Assembly (NCBI GenBank): GCA_016213775.1
Contig: JACQZR010000077.1
Location: forward strand, 1 to 64,000
Origin: Acidobacteriota bacterium
Lineage (GTDB): Bacteria > Acidobacteriota > Terriglobia > Bryobacterales > Bryobacteraceae
DNA: 64,000 nucleotides
Direction: 5' to 3'
The first letter of the stretch is position 1, and every line of letters starts with the position of its first letter. This document shows, piece after piece, positions 1 through 8,209 of this stretch. The notes below the pieces were generated by a model, which had not been told where the DNA came from, ran no database searches, and saw only the letters and a list, made by a program, of their open reading frames with translations. The position numbers and the translations under genes are program-made.

Positions 1-2
1 AC

Positions 3-131
3 AGCAACTCTTACCCCGCCGGAATCAAGGTTGCCGACGACGAGATGTCCGGCATCAACCTCCGGCGCGACGATTTCCACGGCGAATGGAACTACGAAAT
101 CAGGCCGTCAGGTGGAAATGTTATTTCTTAA
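3..131 (+). pseudogene. C-terminal tail of an ISAzo13-like (Rhodopirellula-type) transposase
   Basis: An open frame enters from the left edge and ends at TAA 129-131. The 42 visible residues include NSYPAGIKV and FHGEWNY, which I recognise as the C-terminal signature of ISAzo13-family DDE transposases. The frame is open at the 5' side, so whether the gene is intact cannot be judged here. The next gene starts only 15 bases after the stop, leaving almost no room for a normal IS end, so the element is probably a relic or ends abruptly. The family call is from memory of the motif. Confidence 0.5.
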
Positions 132-146
132 CAAATCCTAAATCTG

Positions 147-374
147 ATGACTATGATCCAAATTCCCTCCGAACAGGCGGAAGCCCTGCGAGCGAAGGCT
201 GCCTTGGAGGGACTCACCCTCGAGGCTTGGCTGCGGAAGCTTGCCGGCATGGACATGTGCAAGAAGCGATATCAACTGGCCGACCTCGTCGCACAATGCG
301 ACCTGACGGCCCCGTTGTCCGCGGAGGACCAAGCATGGTTGGATGCTCCGGCGATCGGTCGCGAGGCGCTTTAG
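147..374 (+). CDS. Antitoxin of a MazEF/PemIK-like toxin-antitoxin pair
   Basis: A 75-residue protein. The N-terminal part (MTMIQIPSEQ, then an alanine-rich helix) looks like the short DNA-binding/RHH-type part of small antitoxins. The C-terminal part (YQLADLVAQCD, APLSAEDQAWLDAP, GREAL) is the tail commonly found in antitoxins that precede a MazF/PemK toxin and bind it. The start may be ATG 147 or the second ATG at 153. Its stop codon TAG is immediately followed by the GTG start of the toxin, so the two are translationally coupled. It would neutralise the toxin and probably autorepress the operon; that is inference from the family. Confidence 0.75.
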   Translation: MTMIQIPSEQAEALRAKAALEGLTLEAWLRKLAGMDMCKKRYQLADLVAQCDLTAPLSAEDQAWLDAPAIGREAL

Positions 375-704
375 GTGAACCGCGGCGACACCTACCATGT
401 TGATCTGAACCCAACTCAAGGCCGTGAGCAGGCGGGCGCACGGTTCGTGTTGATTGTGTCTCCAGCCGAGTTCAACGTGATGGGTACTCCGTTGGTTTGC
501 CCGATCTCACAAGGCGGCAATTTCGCGCGCCATGCGGGGTTCGCAGTCTCGTTGAGTGGAACTGGGACTCAAACCTCGGGGGTGGTCCTCTGCAATCAGG
601 CCCGCGTGCTGGACTTGCACGCCCGGCGAGCCCGGTTCATCGAGAAGGTTCCTAAGTTCTTGGTGGATGAAGTGCTCGCCCGTTTGTCCACCTTAATCGA
701 CTGA
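375..704 (+). CDS. PemK/MazF-family endoribonuclease toxin
   Basis: A 109-residue protein with a GTG start abutting the antitoxin stop. The opening MNRGDTYHVDLNPTQGREQAG is the MazF/PemK fold start (RGD.. strand and the conserved ..PT.G.EQ.G.R loop), followed by the PLVCPIS strand and the C-terminal Q-x-R-V-L-D segment (CNQARVLDLHARR). Members cleave single-stranded RNA at short motifs and block translation. Length matches the family and no catalytic-loop loss is apparent, so it looks active. The module lies beside a transposase fragment, consistent with a mobile or recently reshuffled edge. Confidence 0.85.
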   Translation: MNRGDTYHVDLNPTQGREQAGARFVLIVSPAEFNVMGTPLVCPISQGGNFARHAGFAVSLSGTGTQTSGVVLCNQARVLDLHARRARFIEKVPKFLVDEVLARLSTLID

Positions 705-778
705 CAATGGGCGGTAACCCGGCGGCCCCAGGTGGAGCGCTGGATTGGCGTTTCTGCGGCGTAGAGACGGGGCATAGT

Positions 779-1210
779 TCAGTCGCCTGGGGAAACAACC
801 CGGAGCCCGGGAAACCGGCTGAAGTCCCGGTCGAAGGTGACGATCGACAACGCGCCGTGCTCCAGGCAAACCGCGGCGATCTGGGCATCGAACGCGAGGT
901 TGCCGCGAGCGTCCGCAGCCTTGGCAGCCTGCCGGAACAGACTGGGGTAATGAGCGCCCGGACTAATGGCTCTTACCGAGGGGCTTGCCAATACACCGTC
1001 CAAGGCTGAGAATGCATCGCCCAGACTGGAGGGCGGCTGTAGGGCGCGTGGATGCGTCACAACCCGGACGAACTCCCCTAAACAGAAAACCGGGATCGCC
1101 CATGGCGTTTGTCCTTCCGCGAAGTGGATGAGGCACTGCAATGCCACTTTATGATGCGGCAGTTCCTGACGGTGCGCGTAGACGAGGACATTCGTGTCAA
1201 TCGCTATCAC
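779..1210 (-). CDS. VapC-like PIN-domain ribonuclease toxin
   Basis: A 143-residue PIN domain protein. Metal-binding acidic residues are visible: Asp5 in MIAIDTNVLVYAHR, Glu in CLGEFVRVV, Asp in LAFDAQIAAV and Asp in VTFDRDFSRF. The ATG overlaps the stop of the upstream antitoxin by four bases (ATGA, 1207-1210), the usual VapBC coupling. VapC toxins cut tRNA or rRNA; the target of this one cannot be inferred. It converges on the PemK-like toxin gene, with about 75 bases between the stops. Confidence 0.85.
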   Translation of the reverse strand: MIAIDTNVLVYAHRQELPHHKVALQCLIHFAEGQTPWAIPVFCLGEFVRVVTHPRALQPPSSLGDAFSALDGVLASPSVRAISPGAHYPSLFRQAAKAADARGNLAFDAQIAAVCLEHGALSIVTFDRDFSRFPGLRVVSPGD

Positions 1211-1446
1211 TCGCGTCCATCCAGGAAGTCGATCAACGCATTGCGGTCATCCAAATCGACACGAGGGGGGCCGGTTCCTTTGACGGTTTTCAATCGCAAC
1301 CGGTACTGGGTTTGAGGCTTCGTCTCATTGCGCAACAATTCCCGAAGGGCGGATTCCGTCATTTCCGTGACTGTCCGGCCAGTTTCGGCGGCGCGCAGTT
1401 TCACGGCTTGCATGAGGTTGTCATCGAGATTGAGTGTCGTCCTCAT
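1207..1446 (-). CDS. VapB-like ribbon-helix-helix antitoxin
   Basis: A 79-residue protein, start chosen at the ATG giving MRTTLNLDDNLMQAVKLRAA, the canonical N-terminus of VapB-type RHH antitoxins (a beta strand for DNA contact followed by two helices, with TGRTVTEMTESALRELL as the second helix region). The frame extends further upstream but without family similarity. An upstream in-frame ATG (MLVC-) is less likely. The C-terminal tail ending in NALIDFLDGRE would wrap the toxin. It overlaps vapC by four bases. Confidence 0.85.
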   Translation of the reverse strand: MRTTLNLDDNLMQAVKLRAAETGRTVTEMTESALRELLRNETKPQTQYRLRLKTVKGTGPPRVDLDDRNALIDFLDGRE

Positions 1447-1543
1447 GCATACAAGCATATCACCGATACAGATATCTGCACGGTTGCGCTCTTCCCCTTG
1501 ACGCCAACTGCCGCCATTCAATATTCTTCTCCGGAGGTTCCCA

Positions 1544-2818
1544 ATGACTCGACGCCACCTGCTCCGTGCCACACCGTTCGCCGCGGCGATGCTGAAAGAC
1601 TCGTTCCTGCCTTCCGCCGAGGCTGCTCCCCCGCTGCCCTTTGCTGGCGAGAAGAGCAAGCTCAAAATCACCGGCATCCGGCTGGTGCGCACCCGCCCGA
1701 TCAAGCCTGCGCCAGCCTTCACGCCAACTCCCGGATCCTGGTCCACCCAAGGCGTGGAAGTGGCCAACCCGATGTCCGTCTATCCGGAATACAAGGCGAC
1801 GCGCTCGCTCTTCATGCCCGACGCAGGGAAGATGCCGAGCTTCACCGTCGAGATCACCACGGACAAGGGTATCAAGGGCTACGGCAACGGCGGGCCCGGC
1901 GGAGGCACCGTCGTGACGGAGCATCTCAGCAAACTGATGATGGGCCGCGACCCGTTCGACATTGAGCGCAACTGGGACATCAACTGGCGCTCCACCATGC
2001 ACTATGGGCGCATGGGTGTGACGATGAACGCCATCAGCGGCATGGACCTCGCCATGTGGGACATCATCGGCAAGGCGCTGGAGATGCCGGTTTACCGGCT
2101 GATTGGCGGTGCGGTGAAGGATCGGGTACCAGCCTATTGCACGGGCAACGACATCGAGCAGCACGTGGCGTTCGGCTACAAGGGGTTGAAGCTGGCGATA
2201 CCGCATGGGCCGGCCGACGGCCGCGAGGGGATGAAGAAGAATGTCGCACTCGTAAAGCGCGCGCGCACCGCTCTCGGACCCGATGGCGACATCATGCTCG
2301 ATTGCTGGATGGCCTGGACCGAGCGGTACACCATCGAGATGTGCGAGATGCTCGAACCGTACCGTGTGTATTGGGTGGAGGAGGTTTTGCAGCCGCACGA
2401 TTACGCGGGATTCGGGCGACTGAATGCGGCCATCAAATCCACCCGCATCGCCACGGGCGAGCACGAATACGGGCGCTACGGCTTCCGTTACCTGCTGGAG
2501 GCAAAGGGTGCCTCCATCTGGCAGCCCGATATTCAGTGGTGCGGCGGACTGACGGAGCTGCGGCGAATCGGCGCGATGGCGAGCGCTTACGACATACCTG
2601 TTATCCCGCACGGTGGCGGCCTCAATCCGGCGATCCACTGGACCTACGCCAATGTCAACGCGCCGTGGGCGGAGTTGTTCATGCCAGCGCCAGGAGGCCC
2701 GAAGGAAGTCTACTCGCTGTTTGAAGAGCAGTACGAGATTTCGCGCGGGCCTGAAGGCATCTACACCAAGCCGCACGACCGGCCGGGCTTCGGATACGAC
2801 TTCCAGCCGGCGAGTTAG
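1544..2818 (+). CDS. Exported enolase-superfamily sugar-acid dehydratase, L-rhamnonate dehydratase-like
   Basis: A 424-residue mandelate racemase/muconate lactonizing enzyme. The N-terminus MTRRHLLRATPFAAAML with a later SAEAA stretch looks like a twin-arginine or Sec leader. Likely Mg ligands are Asp253 (LDCWMAW), Glu279/280 (WVEEV) and Glu306 (TGEHEYG), with Asp329 (WQPDIQWCGG) and His356 (IPHGGG) in the active site. The MLDCWMA, QPDIQWCGGLTEL and C-terminal KPHDRPGFG segments resemble E. coli RhmD more than glucarate or galactonate dehydratase. A GGAGG ribosome site precedes the ATG. It converges on the aldehyde dehydrogenase gene with a four-base overlap of stops. The exact substrate is inferred. 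Confidence 0.75.
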   Translation: MTRRHLLRATPFAAAMLKDSFLPSAEAAPPLPFAGEKSKLKITGIRLVRTRPIKPAPAFTPTPGSWSTQGVEVANPMSVYPEYKATRSLFMPDAGKMPSFTVEITTDKGIKGYGNGGPGGGTVVTEHLSKLMMGRDPFDIERNWDINWRSTMHYGRMGVTMNAISGMDLAMWDIIGKALEMPVYRLIGGAVKDRVPAYCTGNDIEQHVAFGYKGLKLAIPHGPADGREGMKKNVALVKRARTALGPDGDIMLDCWMAWTERYTIEMCEMLEPYRVYWVEEVLQPHDYAGFGRLNAAIKSTRIATGEHEYGRYGFRYLLEAKGASIWQPDIQWCGGLTELRRIGAMASAYDIPVIPHGGGLNPAIHWTYANVNAPWAELFMPAPGGPKEVYSLFEEQYEISRGPEGIYTKPHDRPGFGYDFQPAS

Positions 2819-4233
2819 AGCTTCCAGCAGATCAGCTTCGGTTCGGTCATCTCCTCGATGGCGTACTTCGGACCCTCGCGGCCCGTGCCGCTCATCTTGA
2901 CGCCGCCGTAGGGCATTTGATCGACGCGGTATTGCGGAATCTGATTGATCATGAATCCGCCGACATGGACCTGTCGTGCGGCGCGGAATGCCCGTTGGAT
3001 GTCGCGTGTATAGATGCCCGCCTGCAACCCGTAATCGGAGGCATTCACCATCGCGATAGCGTCATCGAGGCTCTCATAGCTGTTGATGCCCACCACCGGT
3101 CCGAAGGCCTCCTTACATGCGATTTGGGCCCCCGCGGGGACGTCGGCGAGCACCGTCGGCTCCACTGTCGACCGGTTGCGCCGGCCTCCTGTGAGCAATC
3201 TTGCACCGCGGCCGACCGCCTCCTGAATCCAACTCTCCACTCGCGCGGCTTCGCGTTCGGTGATGAGCGAGCTGATGTCGGTGGCGCCGTCGTGCGGGTG
3301 GCCCAGTTTGAGCTTGCGCGTGCCCTCGATCACGCGGTCGATGAACTCGCCGCGGACCTGTTCGGCAACAAAGATACGCTGCACGGAAATGCACACCTGG
3401 CCGGAATGGGCAAAGCTTCCGGCGACGCACCGGCCCGCGGCCTCGGCCAAATCGGCGTCGGGTTCGATGATGACGGCGGAGTTGTTGCCCAGTTCCAGGG
3501 TGACGCGCTTCATGCCGGCGAGATTGCGCAGCCGGAGTCCCACTTCGGGGCTGCCTGTGAAGGTGATCATCGCAACATCTTTGTGGAACACGAGTTGCTC
3601 GCCGATGGAACCGCCGGGTCCGGTGATGACGTTGAGTGCGCCCTTGGGAAGGCCGCATTCCAGGAACAGCTCCGCCAGCATCACCGCGCTGATCGGCGTG
3701 GTGGAGGCCGGCTTGTGCACCACCGCGTTTCCGCCGGCGAGCGCTGGTCCAATCTTGTGCACCGAGAGATTCAAGGGGAAGTTGAATGGCGTGATTGCCG
3801 CTATCACCCCCAAAGGTTCGCGGACGGTCATCGCCATGTGTCCTTTTCCAGAAGGAGAGGCGTCCATCGGGATCACTTCGCCATGCAGTCGGTGCGCCTC
3901 TTCCGCCGAGAAGAGCAGCGTCAGCGCGGCGCGTTCCACCTCGATGCGTGCTTCCTTGATGGGCTTGCCGGACTCCGAGCTGATGGCTATGGCGAAGGCC
4001 TCCTGCCGGTCCATCAACAGTTGATAAGACTTGCGCAGAATGGTGGACCGCTCGTCGAGGGTCATCTCCCGCATGAGGCGCGCCGCAGCTTTGGCGGCGG
4101 CGATAGCGGCCTCCACCTGGGCACTCTCCGCCTGGTAGATAGTGCCGACAGTGGTGCCGTCAAAAGGAAGGTGAACGTCCTGCGGCTGCGAGGACTTCAC
4201 CGCCTCGCCACCGATGCGCATCGGATATTCCAT
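2815..4233 (-). CDS. NAD(P)-dependent aldehyde dehydrogenase, possibly 2-oxoglutarate semialdehyde dehydrogenase
   Basis: A 472-residue ALDH. Visible family elements: ITPFNFPLNLSVHKIGPAL (cofactor-binding strand), the FTGSPEVG Rossmann turn, the general-base Glu in TLELGNNS and the catalytic Cys in SGQVCISVQRIF. It is the last gene of a minus-strand run that includes 5-dehydro-4-deoxyglucarate dehydratase, whose product is 2,5-dioxopentanoate. Oxidation of that semialdehyde to 2-oxoglutarate is therefore the most economical role, but L-lactaldehyde oxidation (rhamnose route) is an alternative given the dehydratase opposite. Spacing to the upstream gene is 27 bases. Confidence 0.8.
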   Translation of the reverse strand: MEYPMRIGGEAVKSSQPQDVHLPFDGTTVGTIYQAESAQVEAAIAAAKAAARLMREMTLDERSTILRKSYQLLMDRQEAFAIAISSESGKPIKEARIEVERAALTLLFSAEEAHRLHGEVIPMDASPSGKGHMAMTVREPLGVIAAITPFNFPLNLSVHKIGPALAGGNAVVHKPASTTPISAVMLAELFLECGLPKGALNVITGPGGSIGEQLVFHKDVAMITFTGSPEVGLRLRNLAGMKRVTLELGNNSAVIIEPDADLAEAAGRCVAGSFAHSGQVCISVQRIFVAEQVRGEFIDRVIEGTRKLKLGHPHDGATDISSLITEREAARVESWIQEAVGRGARLLTGGRRNRSTVEPTVLADVPAGAQIACKEAFGPVVGINSYESLDDAIAMVNASDYGLQAGIYTRDIQRAFRAARQVHVGGFMINQIPQYRVDQMPYGGVKMSGTGREGPKYAIEEMTEPKLICWKL

Positions 4234-4260
4234 CTCGTTATGCTAGCAACGCAGGACGCT

Positions 4261-5610
4261 TCAGGCTGAAGCGGCGCGGACAGCGGCTTCCACTTCATCG
4301 CGGTACAACTGCAACTGTTCCGCGGTCTCCGCCTCGAAGCGCATGACGAGAATTGGCTGCGTGTTGGAGGAGCGCACCAGTCCCCAACCATGATCGAAGA
4401 GGACGCGTACGCCGTCGACTTCAGAAACAGGGCGGATCTTGCGGAAGTGGCCGGCCACTTTGGAGACGACCGCCACCTTCTGATCATCGGGGCAATCGAA
4501 GCGGAGTTCGGGAGTAGAGACGGTCTTGGGCAGCCCGGCCAATTGCGCCGACAGCGGCATGCCGGAAGCGGCAACGATTTCGATCAGCCGGCAGGCGGCG
4601 TACAATGCGTCGTCGAAGCCATAGTAGCGGTCGGCGAAGAACATGTGGCCGGACATTTCTCCGGCAAGCTCGGCGTGCTCCTGCTTCATCTTGGCTTTGA
4701 TGAGCGAGTGGCCGGTTTTGTACATAATCGGGTTGCCGCCGAGCTTCTTCAGCTCGTCGTACATCACCTGCGAACACTTCACCTCACCAATGAAGGTGGC
4801 GCCGGGCTTGCGGGTGAGAATCTCGCGGGCGTAGATGAGCATCAGGAAATCGCCCCAGACGACGGTGCCGTTCTCGTCCACTGCGCCGATGCGGTCCGAG
4901 TCGCCGTCGAAGGCAATGCCAAGTTCCGCCTTTTGCTCGCGCACGGCGGTTTTGAGATGTTCGAGATTGTGCTCGACGGTGGGATCGGGGTGGTGGTTCG
5001 GAAACGCCCCATCCATATCGAAGAACATCTCGGTGGCATCCACATTCAGGCGTTCCAACAGGCGGTGCATGGTGGGGCCGGCCGTGCCGTTACCGGCGTC
5101 CACCACGACCTTGATCCGGCTCGCGAACTGGAACTGCGGCGCGATCTCGCTGATGTAGGCTTCCGAGACGTCGGCATCCGTGACCGAGCCTTCGCCCTGC
5201 TCGAAATCACCGCTCTGGATGATCTGCAGCACCTTCTGGATTTCCGCGCCGAAGATGGTGCTCTTGCCCACCATCACTTTGAATCCGTTGTACTCGGCCG
5301 GATTGTGGCTGCCGGTGATCATCACACCGCCGCCTGTCTGCAAGTGGAACACGGAGTAATAGAGCAGCGGGGTGGGCACGACACCGATGTCGGTGACCTG
5401 CAAGCCTGTGCAGAGCATGCCCTTGAGCAGCGCGCCGTGCAGCCTGTCGCCACTGAGCCGGCAATCGCGGCCCAACGTGATGCGGGTAACGCCGGCGCGC
5501 CGCAGGTATGTACCGAAGCCCTGGCCTAACTGCTCGACATCGGGGGTGGGGAGGTCGCGGTCGGCGACTCCGCGAATGTCGTACTCGCGAAAGATGGAGG
5601 GGTGCAGCAT
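4261..5610 (-). CDS. Phosphomannomutase/phosphoglucomutase (AlgC/ManB family)
   Basis: A 449-residue alpha-D-phosphohexomutase. It interconverts hexose 6- and 1-phosphates for sugar-nucleotide synthesis. The phosphoserine loop is GGGVMITGSHNP with Ser101, the metal loop is FDGDSDRIG (Asp235, Asp237, Asp239), the sugar-binding loop is GEMSGHMFF and the phosphate-binding C-terminal domain has RSSNTQPILVMRFEA. All four domains are present at normal length. The start codon lies three bases after the preceding stop, so it is cotranscribed with the dehydratase gene although it is not an obvious step in the same pathway. Confidence 0.9.
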   Translation of the reverse strand: MLHPSIFREYDIRGVADRDLPTPDVEQLGQGFGTYLRRAGVTRITLGRDCRLSGDRLHGALLKGMLCTGLQVTDIGVVPTPLLYYSVFHLQTGGGVMITGSHNPAEYNGFKVMVGKSTIFGAEIQKVLQIIQSGDFEQGEGSVTDADVSEAYISEIAPQFQFASRIKVVVDAGNGTAGPTMHRLLERLNVDATEMFFDMDGAFPNHHPDPTVEHNLEHLKTAVREQKAELGIAFDGDSDRIGAVDENGTVVWGDFLMLIYAREILTRKPGATFIGEVKCSQVMYDELKKLGGNPIMYKTGHSLIKAKMKQEHAELAGEMSGHMFFADRYYGFDDALYAACRLIEIVAASGMPLSAQLAGLPKTVSTPELRFDCPDDQKVAVVSKVAGHFRKIRPVSEVDGVRVLFDHGWGLVRSSNTQPILVMRFEAETAEQLQLYRDEVEAAVRAASA

Positions 5611-5613
5611 ACG

Positions 5614-6510
5614 CTACGCAAAATCCTTGTACAACTCAACGAGTTCCAGGATGGCCGGGATTTCCGCATCCGTCACATCTTCCAGCGGGGGCCGCACCGG
5701 GCCGCCATGTTGTCCGATCAGATCCATCATCTTCTTCATCACCGAGACCTCATAGCCTTTCTTGTGATCACGCAGCCTGAACAACGGCTGGACGTACTTG
5801 GCGAGCAGGCTGTTGAGAGTGACAAAGTCGCGATTGAGACCAGCGGCGGCGATTGCCAGTGAGAGCTTGGGGTGGGTGTTCGAGATGCTTGACGTGTAAC
5901 CCTGCACGCCGATGGCGAAGTAGACCGCGGCGCAGTCGTCGCCAAGTCCGCCGATCCATGCGAGACGGTCGCCCACCTTGGCCATGATGCGTTGATACTT
6001 GCGGCCGTCCCCCTGACCGTCTTTCCAGATCTGCAGCGTGGGGGTCATTTCGCAAAGCCTGGCAACCATGTCCGGTGTGAACACAGCCCAATCGCGGCTG
6101 TAGATGGCCAGCGGTATGCCGCAGGAGCGGCCAACGGCGGCGTAGTATTCGAGCAGACCTTGCGTGGGTGCGTTGGTGTAGTAGGGCGGCATGACGAGCA
6201 GGGCGTCTGCGCCGGCCTTTTCCATCTCTCGCGCCATCTGGCAGGCGATGGGCGTGTTGAAGCCGACACCGCCCATGACGGGCATTTTGCCGTTGACGAC
6301 GGCCACGGTGCGGCGGACCACCTCGACGTTCTCGCTGGGGGTCATGGAGTAGATTTCGCCTGTGCCGCCCGCGGCAACGAGCGAGCAGAATGGGTACTTG
6401 ATCATCTCGATAACGTTCGATTCAAGGGCCGCCAGATCCAACGAAAGATCCTTTTGAAAGGGCGTGATCGGGAATCCGACGACGCCGCGCAGTTGTTCAC
6501 GCAAAGACAT
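5614..6510 (-). CDS. 5-dehydro-4-deoxyglucarate dehydratase (DapA/NAL superfamily)
   Basis: A 298-residue protein starting at ATG 6510 (MSLREQLRGVVGFPITPF), chosen because GGGAGA sits nine bases upstream. Longer in-frame extension reaches into the permease gene and shows no similarity. Signature segments are AAGGTGEIYSMTPSE (phosphate/carboxylate loop), MPPYYTNA, the Tyr in IYSRD, and the Schiff-base Lys in IWKDGQGD. The C-terminal GGPVRPPL is typical of KDGDH rather than dihydrodipicolinate synthase. The enzyme decarboxylates and dehydrates 5-keto-4-deoxyglucarate to 2,5-dioxopentanoate. A 2-keto-3-deoxy-sugar-acid aldolase of the same fold is the alternative. Confidence 0.8.
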   Translation of the reverse strand: MSLREQLRGVVGFPITPFQKDLSLDLAALESNVIEMIKYPFCSLVAAGGTGEIYSMTPSENVEVVRRTVAVVNGKMPVMGGVGFNTPIACQMAREMEKAGADALLVMPPYYTNAPTQGLLEYYAAVGRSCGIPLAIYSRDWAVFTPDMVARLCEMTPTLQIWKDGQGDGRKYQRIMAKVGDRLAWIGGLGDDCAAVYFAIGVQGYTSSISNTHPKLSLAIAAAGLNRDFVTLNSLLAKYVQPLFRLRDHKKGYEVSVMKKMMDLIGQHGGPVRPPLEDVTDAEIPAILELVELYKDFA

Positions 6511-6530
6511 GTTTTGATATCTCCCAGAAT

Positions 6531-8030
6531 TTATTGCCGTCCGGCGAGGGCGCTGTTTTTCTTGCCGAACGTGAAGTAGATGACGAGTCCGATGAGCAGC
6601 CAGACAAAGAAGCGGTACCACGTCATCAGCGGTAAGCTCAGCATCAGGATGAGGCAGCAGAGGATAGAAAGGATCGGAAGCACGGGAACGAAGGGGACAC
6701 GGAATCCGCGCGGCCGGTCCGGTTGCTTTTTACGCAACGCGAGCACACCCGCGGAGACCAGCGCAAAAGCGAACAGCGTTCCGATGTTGCTCAGATCGGC
6801 GAAGGTGTCGATGTCCCAGATGCCGGCTGGTATGCCCACCACGAGACCCGCGATCCACGTGCTGACGTGCGGCGTCTTGTGCGTGGCGTGCACTTTGGAA
6901 AACAGCTTGGGCAGAAGGCCGTCGCGCGACATGGCAAACCAGATACGTGCCTGCCCGTATTGATAGACCAGCAGCGAGCTGAGCATACCTCCCAGCGCAC
7001 CCACGGCCACGAGAGCGCGGATATTGTCGAGACCGATAGCTTTAAGCGCGTTGGCCACCGGCGCGGCATTGTTCAGCGTCTTCCAATTCTGCACGCCTGT
7101 CAGCACCAGCGCCACCGCAACATAGAGTAGTGTGCAGACGCCGAGAGAAACAATAATCCCAAACGGCAAATCCTTCTGAGGGTTCTTGCATTCTTCCGCG
7201 GCAGTGGACACCGAATCGAAGCCGATGTAAGTGAAGAAGACGATCGCGCCGCCGGTCAACACTCCAGAAAAACCGTTCGGGAAAAACGGCCTCCAGTTGT
7301 CCGTTTTGATGTATCCCGCCGCTGCGCCGATGAAGAGCACAATGGCGGCGAGTTTGATTACCACCATCACGTTGTTGGCGACGGTGCCTTCGCGGACTCC
7401 GCGCACCAGCAGCATTGTGAGCGCCATGAGGATGAGGAAGGCCGGGAGGTTGAACCAACTCCCAGTCACCTTATCGCCAACGATCATCGGCTCGGAAAGC
7501 GCCTTGGGCAAATGGAATCCGAATACGGCGTCGAGGATGTTGTTGAAGTAAGCCGAGAAGCCCACAGCCACAGCCATGTTTGAGACTGCGTACTCCAGGA
7601 TGAGATCCCATCCGATGATCCAGGCGATAATTTCGCCGAGCGTTGCGTACGAGTAGGTATACGCGCTGCCGGCGATAGGGATCATGGAGGCAAGCTCGGC
7701 GTAGCAGAGCCCGGCGAGCCCGCACACTACAGCCACTAGAAAAAACGACAAAGCAATCCCCGGGCCGGCGCCCAGACGGCCGATGGTGGAGACGGCATCG
7801 GGGCCATTCAACAACAGGTCGAGCACCGGCGCGTGCCAGATGGAAGGGAAGCTGCGCGTTTCTCCGGCGGCAGCGGTACCGGTGAGGATGAAGATCCCCG
7901 AGCCGATGACGGCGCCGATGCCGAGAGCCACCAGACTCCAGGGACCGAGAGTTCGACTGAGCCGGTTGCCGGGCTCCTGGCTGGCGGCAATCAGCGCGTC
8001 GATGCTCTTGGTCCGGAGCAACTGGCTCAT
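6531..8030 (-). CDS. APC-superfamily amino acid/cation permease
   Basis: A 499-residue integral membrane protein with about 12 hydrophobic segments. The opening helix carries the APC consensus (VALGIGAVIGSGIFILTG). Further family blocks are YAELASMIPIAGSAYTYSYATLGE and FFTYIGFDSVSTAAEECKNPQKDLP, typical of cationic amino acid transporters. It ends 20 bases before the start of the dehydratase gene, so it heads the minus-strand run and may import a substrate for it, although members normally move amino acids. No strong ribosome site is seen before ATG 8030. Confidence 0.85.
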   Translation of the reverse strand: MSQLLRTKSIDALIAASQEPGNRLSRTLGPWSLVALGIGAVIGSGIFILTGTAAAGETRSFPSIWHAPVLDLLLNGPDAVSTIGRLGAGPGIALSFFLVAVVCGLAGLCYAELASMIPIAGSAYTYSYATLGEIIAWIIGWDLILEYAVSNMAVAVGFSAYFNNILDAVFGFHLPKALSEPMIVGDKVTGSWFNLPAFLILMALTMLLVRGVREGTVANNVMVVIKLAAIVLFIGAAAGYIKTDNWRPFFPNGFSGVLTGGAIVFFTYIGFDSVSTAAEECKNPQKDLPFGIIVSLGVCTLLYVAVALVLTGVQNWKTLNNAAPVANALKAIGLDNIRALVAVGALGGMLSSLLVYQYGQARIWFAMSRDGLLPKLFSKVHATHKTPHVSTWIAGLVVGIPAGIWDIDTFADLSNIGTLFAFALVSAGVLALRKKQPDRPRGFRVPFVPVLPILSILCCLILMLSLPLMTWYRFFVWLLIGLVIYFTFGKKNSALAGRQ

Positions 8031-8050
8031 GATGGAGATTTAGGTTTTGG

Positions 8051-8209
8051 CTAGCGCTTCCGCTGGCCTTTGACCATTTTCTGTACTTTCTTCTTCATGG
8101 AACCGCGAGCCACGCCGGCAGCGCGCTTAGCGGCGGGAGCGGCCTCCTTGCGGGCGGTCCGCTTAATCTGTTTCCGTTCAGCCTTATCGGTTACGTTCTT
8201 GGTGTTCAT
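8051..8209 (-). CDS. Small highly basic protein of unknown function
   Basis: A 52-residue frame, MNTKNVTDKAERKQ... to ...MKKKVQKMVKGQRKR, ending at TAG 8051-8053. Lys and Arg make up over a third of residues, alanine is common in the middle, and there is no Cys, Trp, Phe or Tyr. Its ATG overlaps the helicase stop as ATGA (8206-8209), which argues for real translational coupling. Composition suggests a nucleic-acid-binding or ribosome-associated peptide, but I do not recognise a family. It falls between uvrD and the permease gene, both on the same strand. Confidence 0.6.
   Translation of the reverse strand: MNTKNVTDKAERKQIKRTARKEAAPAAKRAAGVARGSMKKKVQKMVKGQRKR

Noticed and set aside
1460-2776. 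Long minus-strand reading frame opposite the dehydratase gene
   Set aside because: It mirrors a GC-rich gene, shows no family motif and has unlikely composition; the plus frame has clear catalytic motifs.
2917-4269. 450-codon plus-strand frame opposite the aldehyde dehydrogenase
   Set aside because: Shadow frame caused by high GC; no recognisable domain, while the opposite strand has all ALDH motifs.
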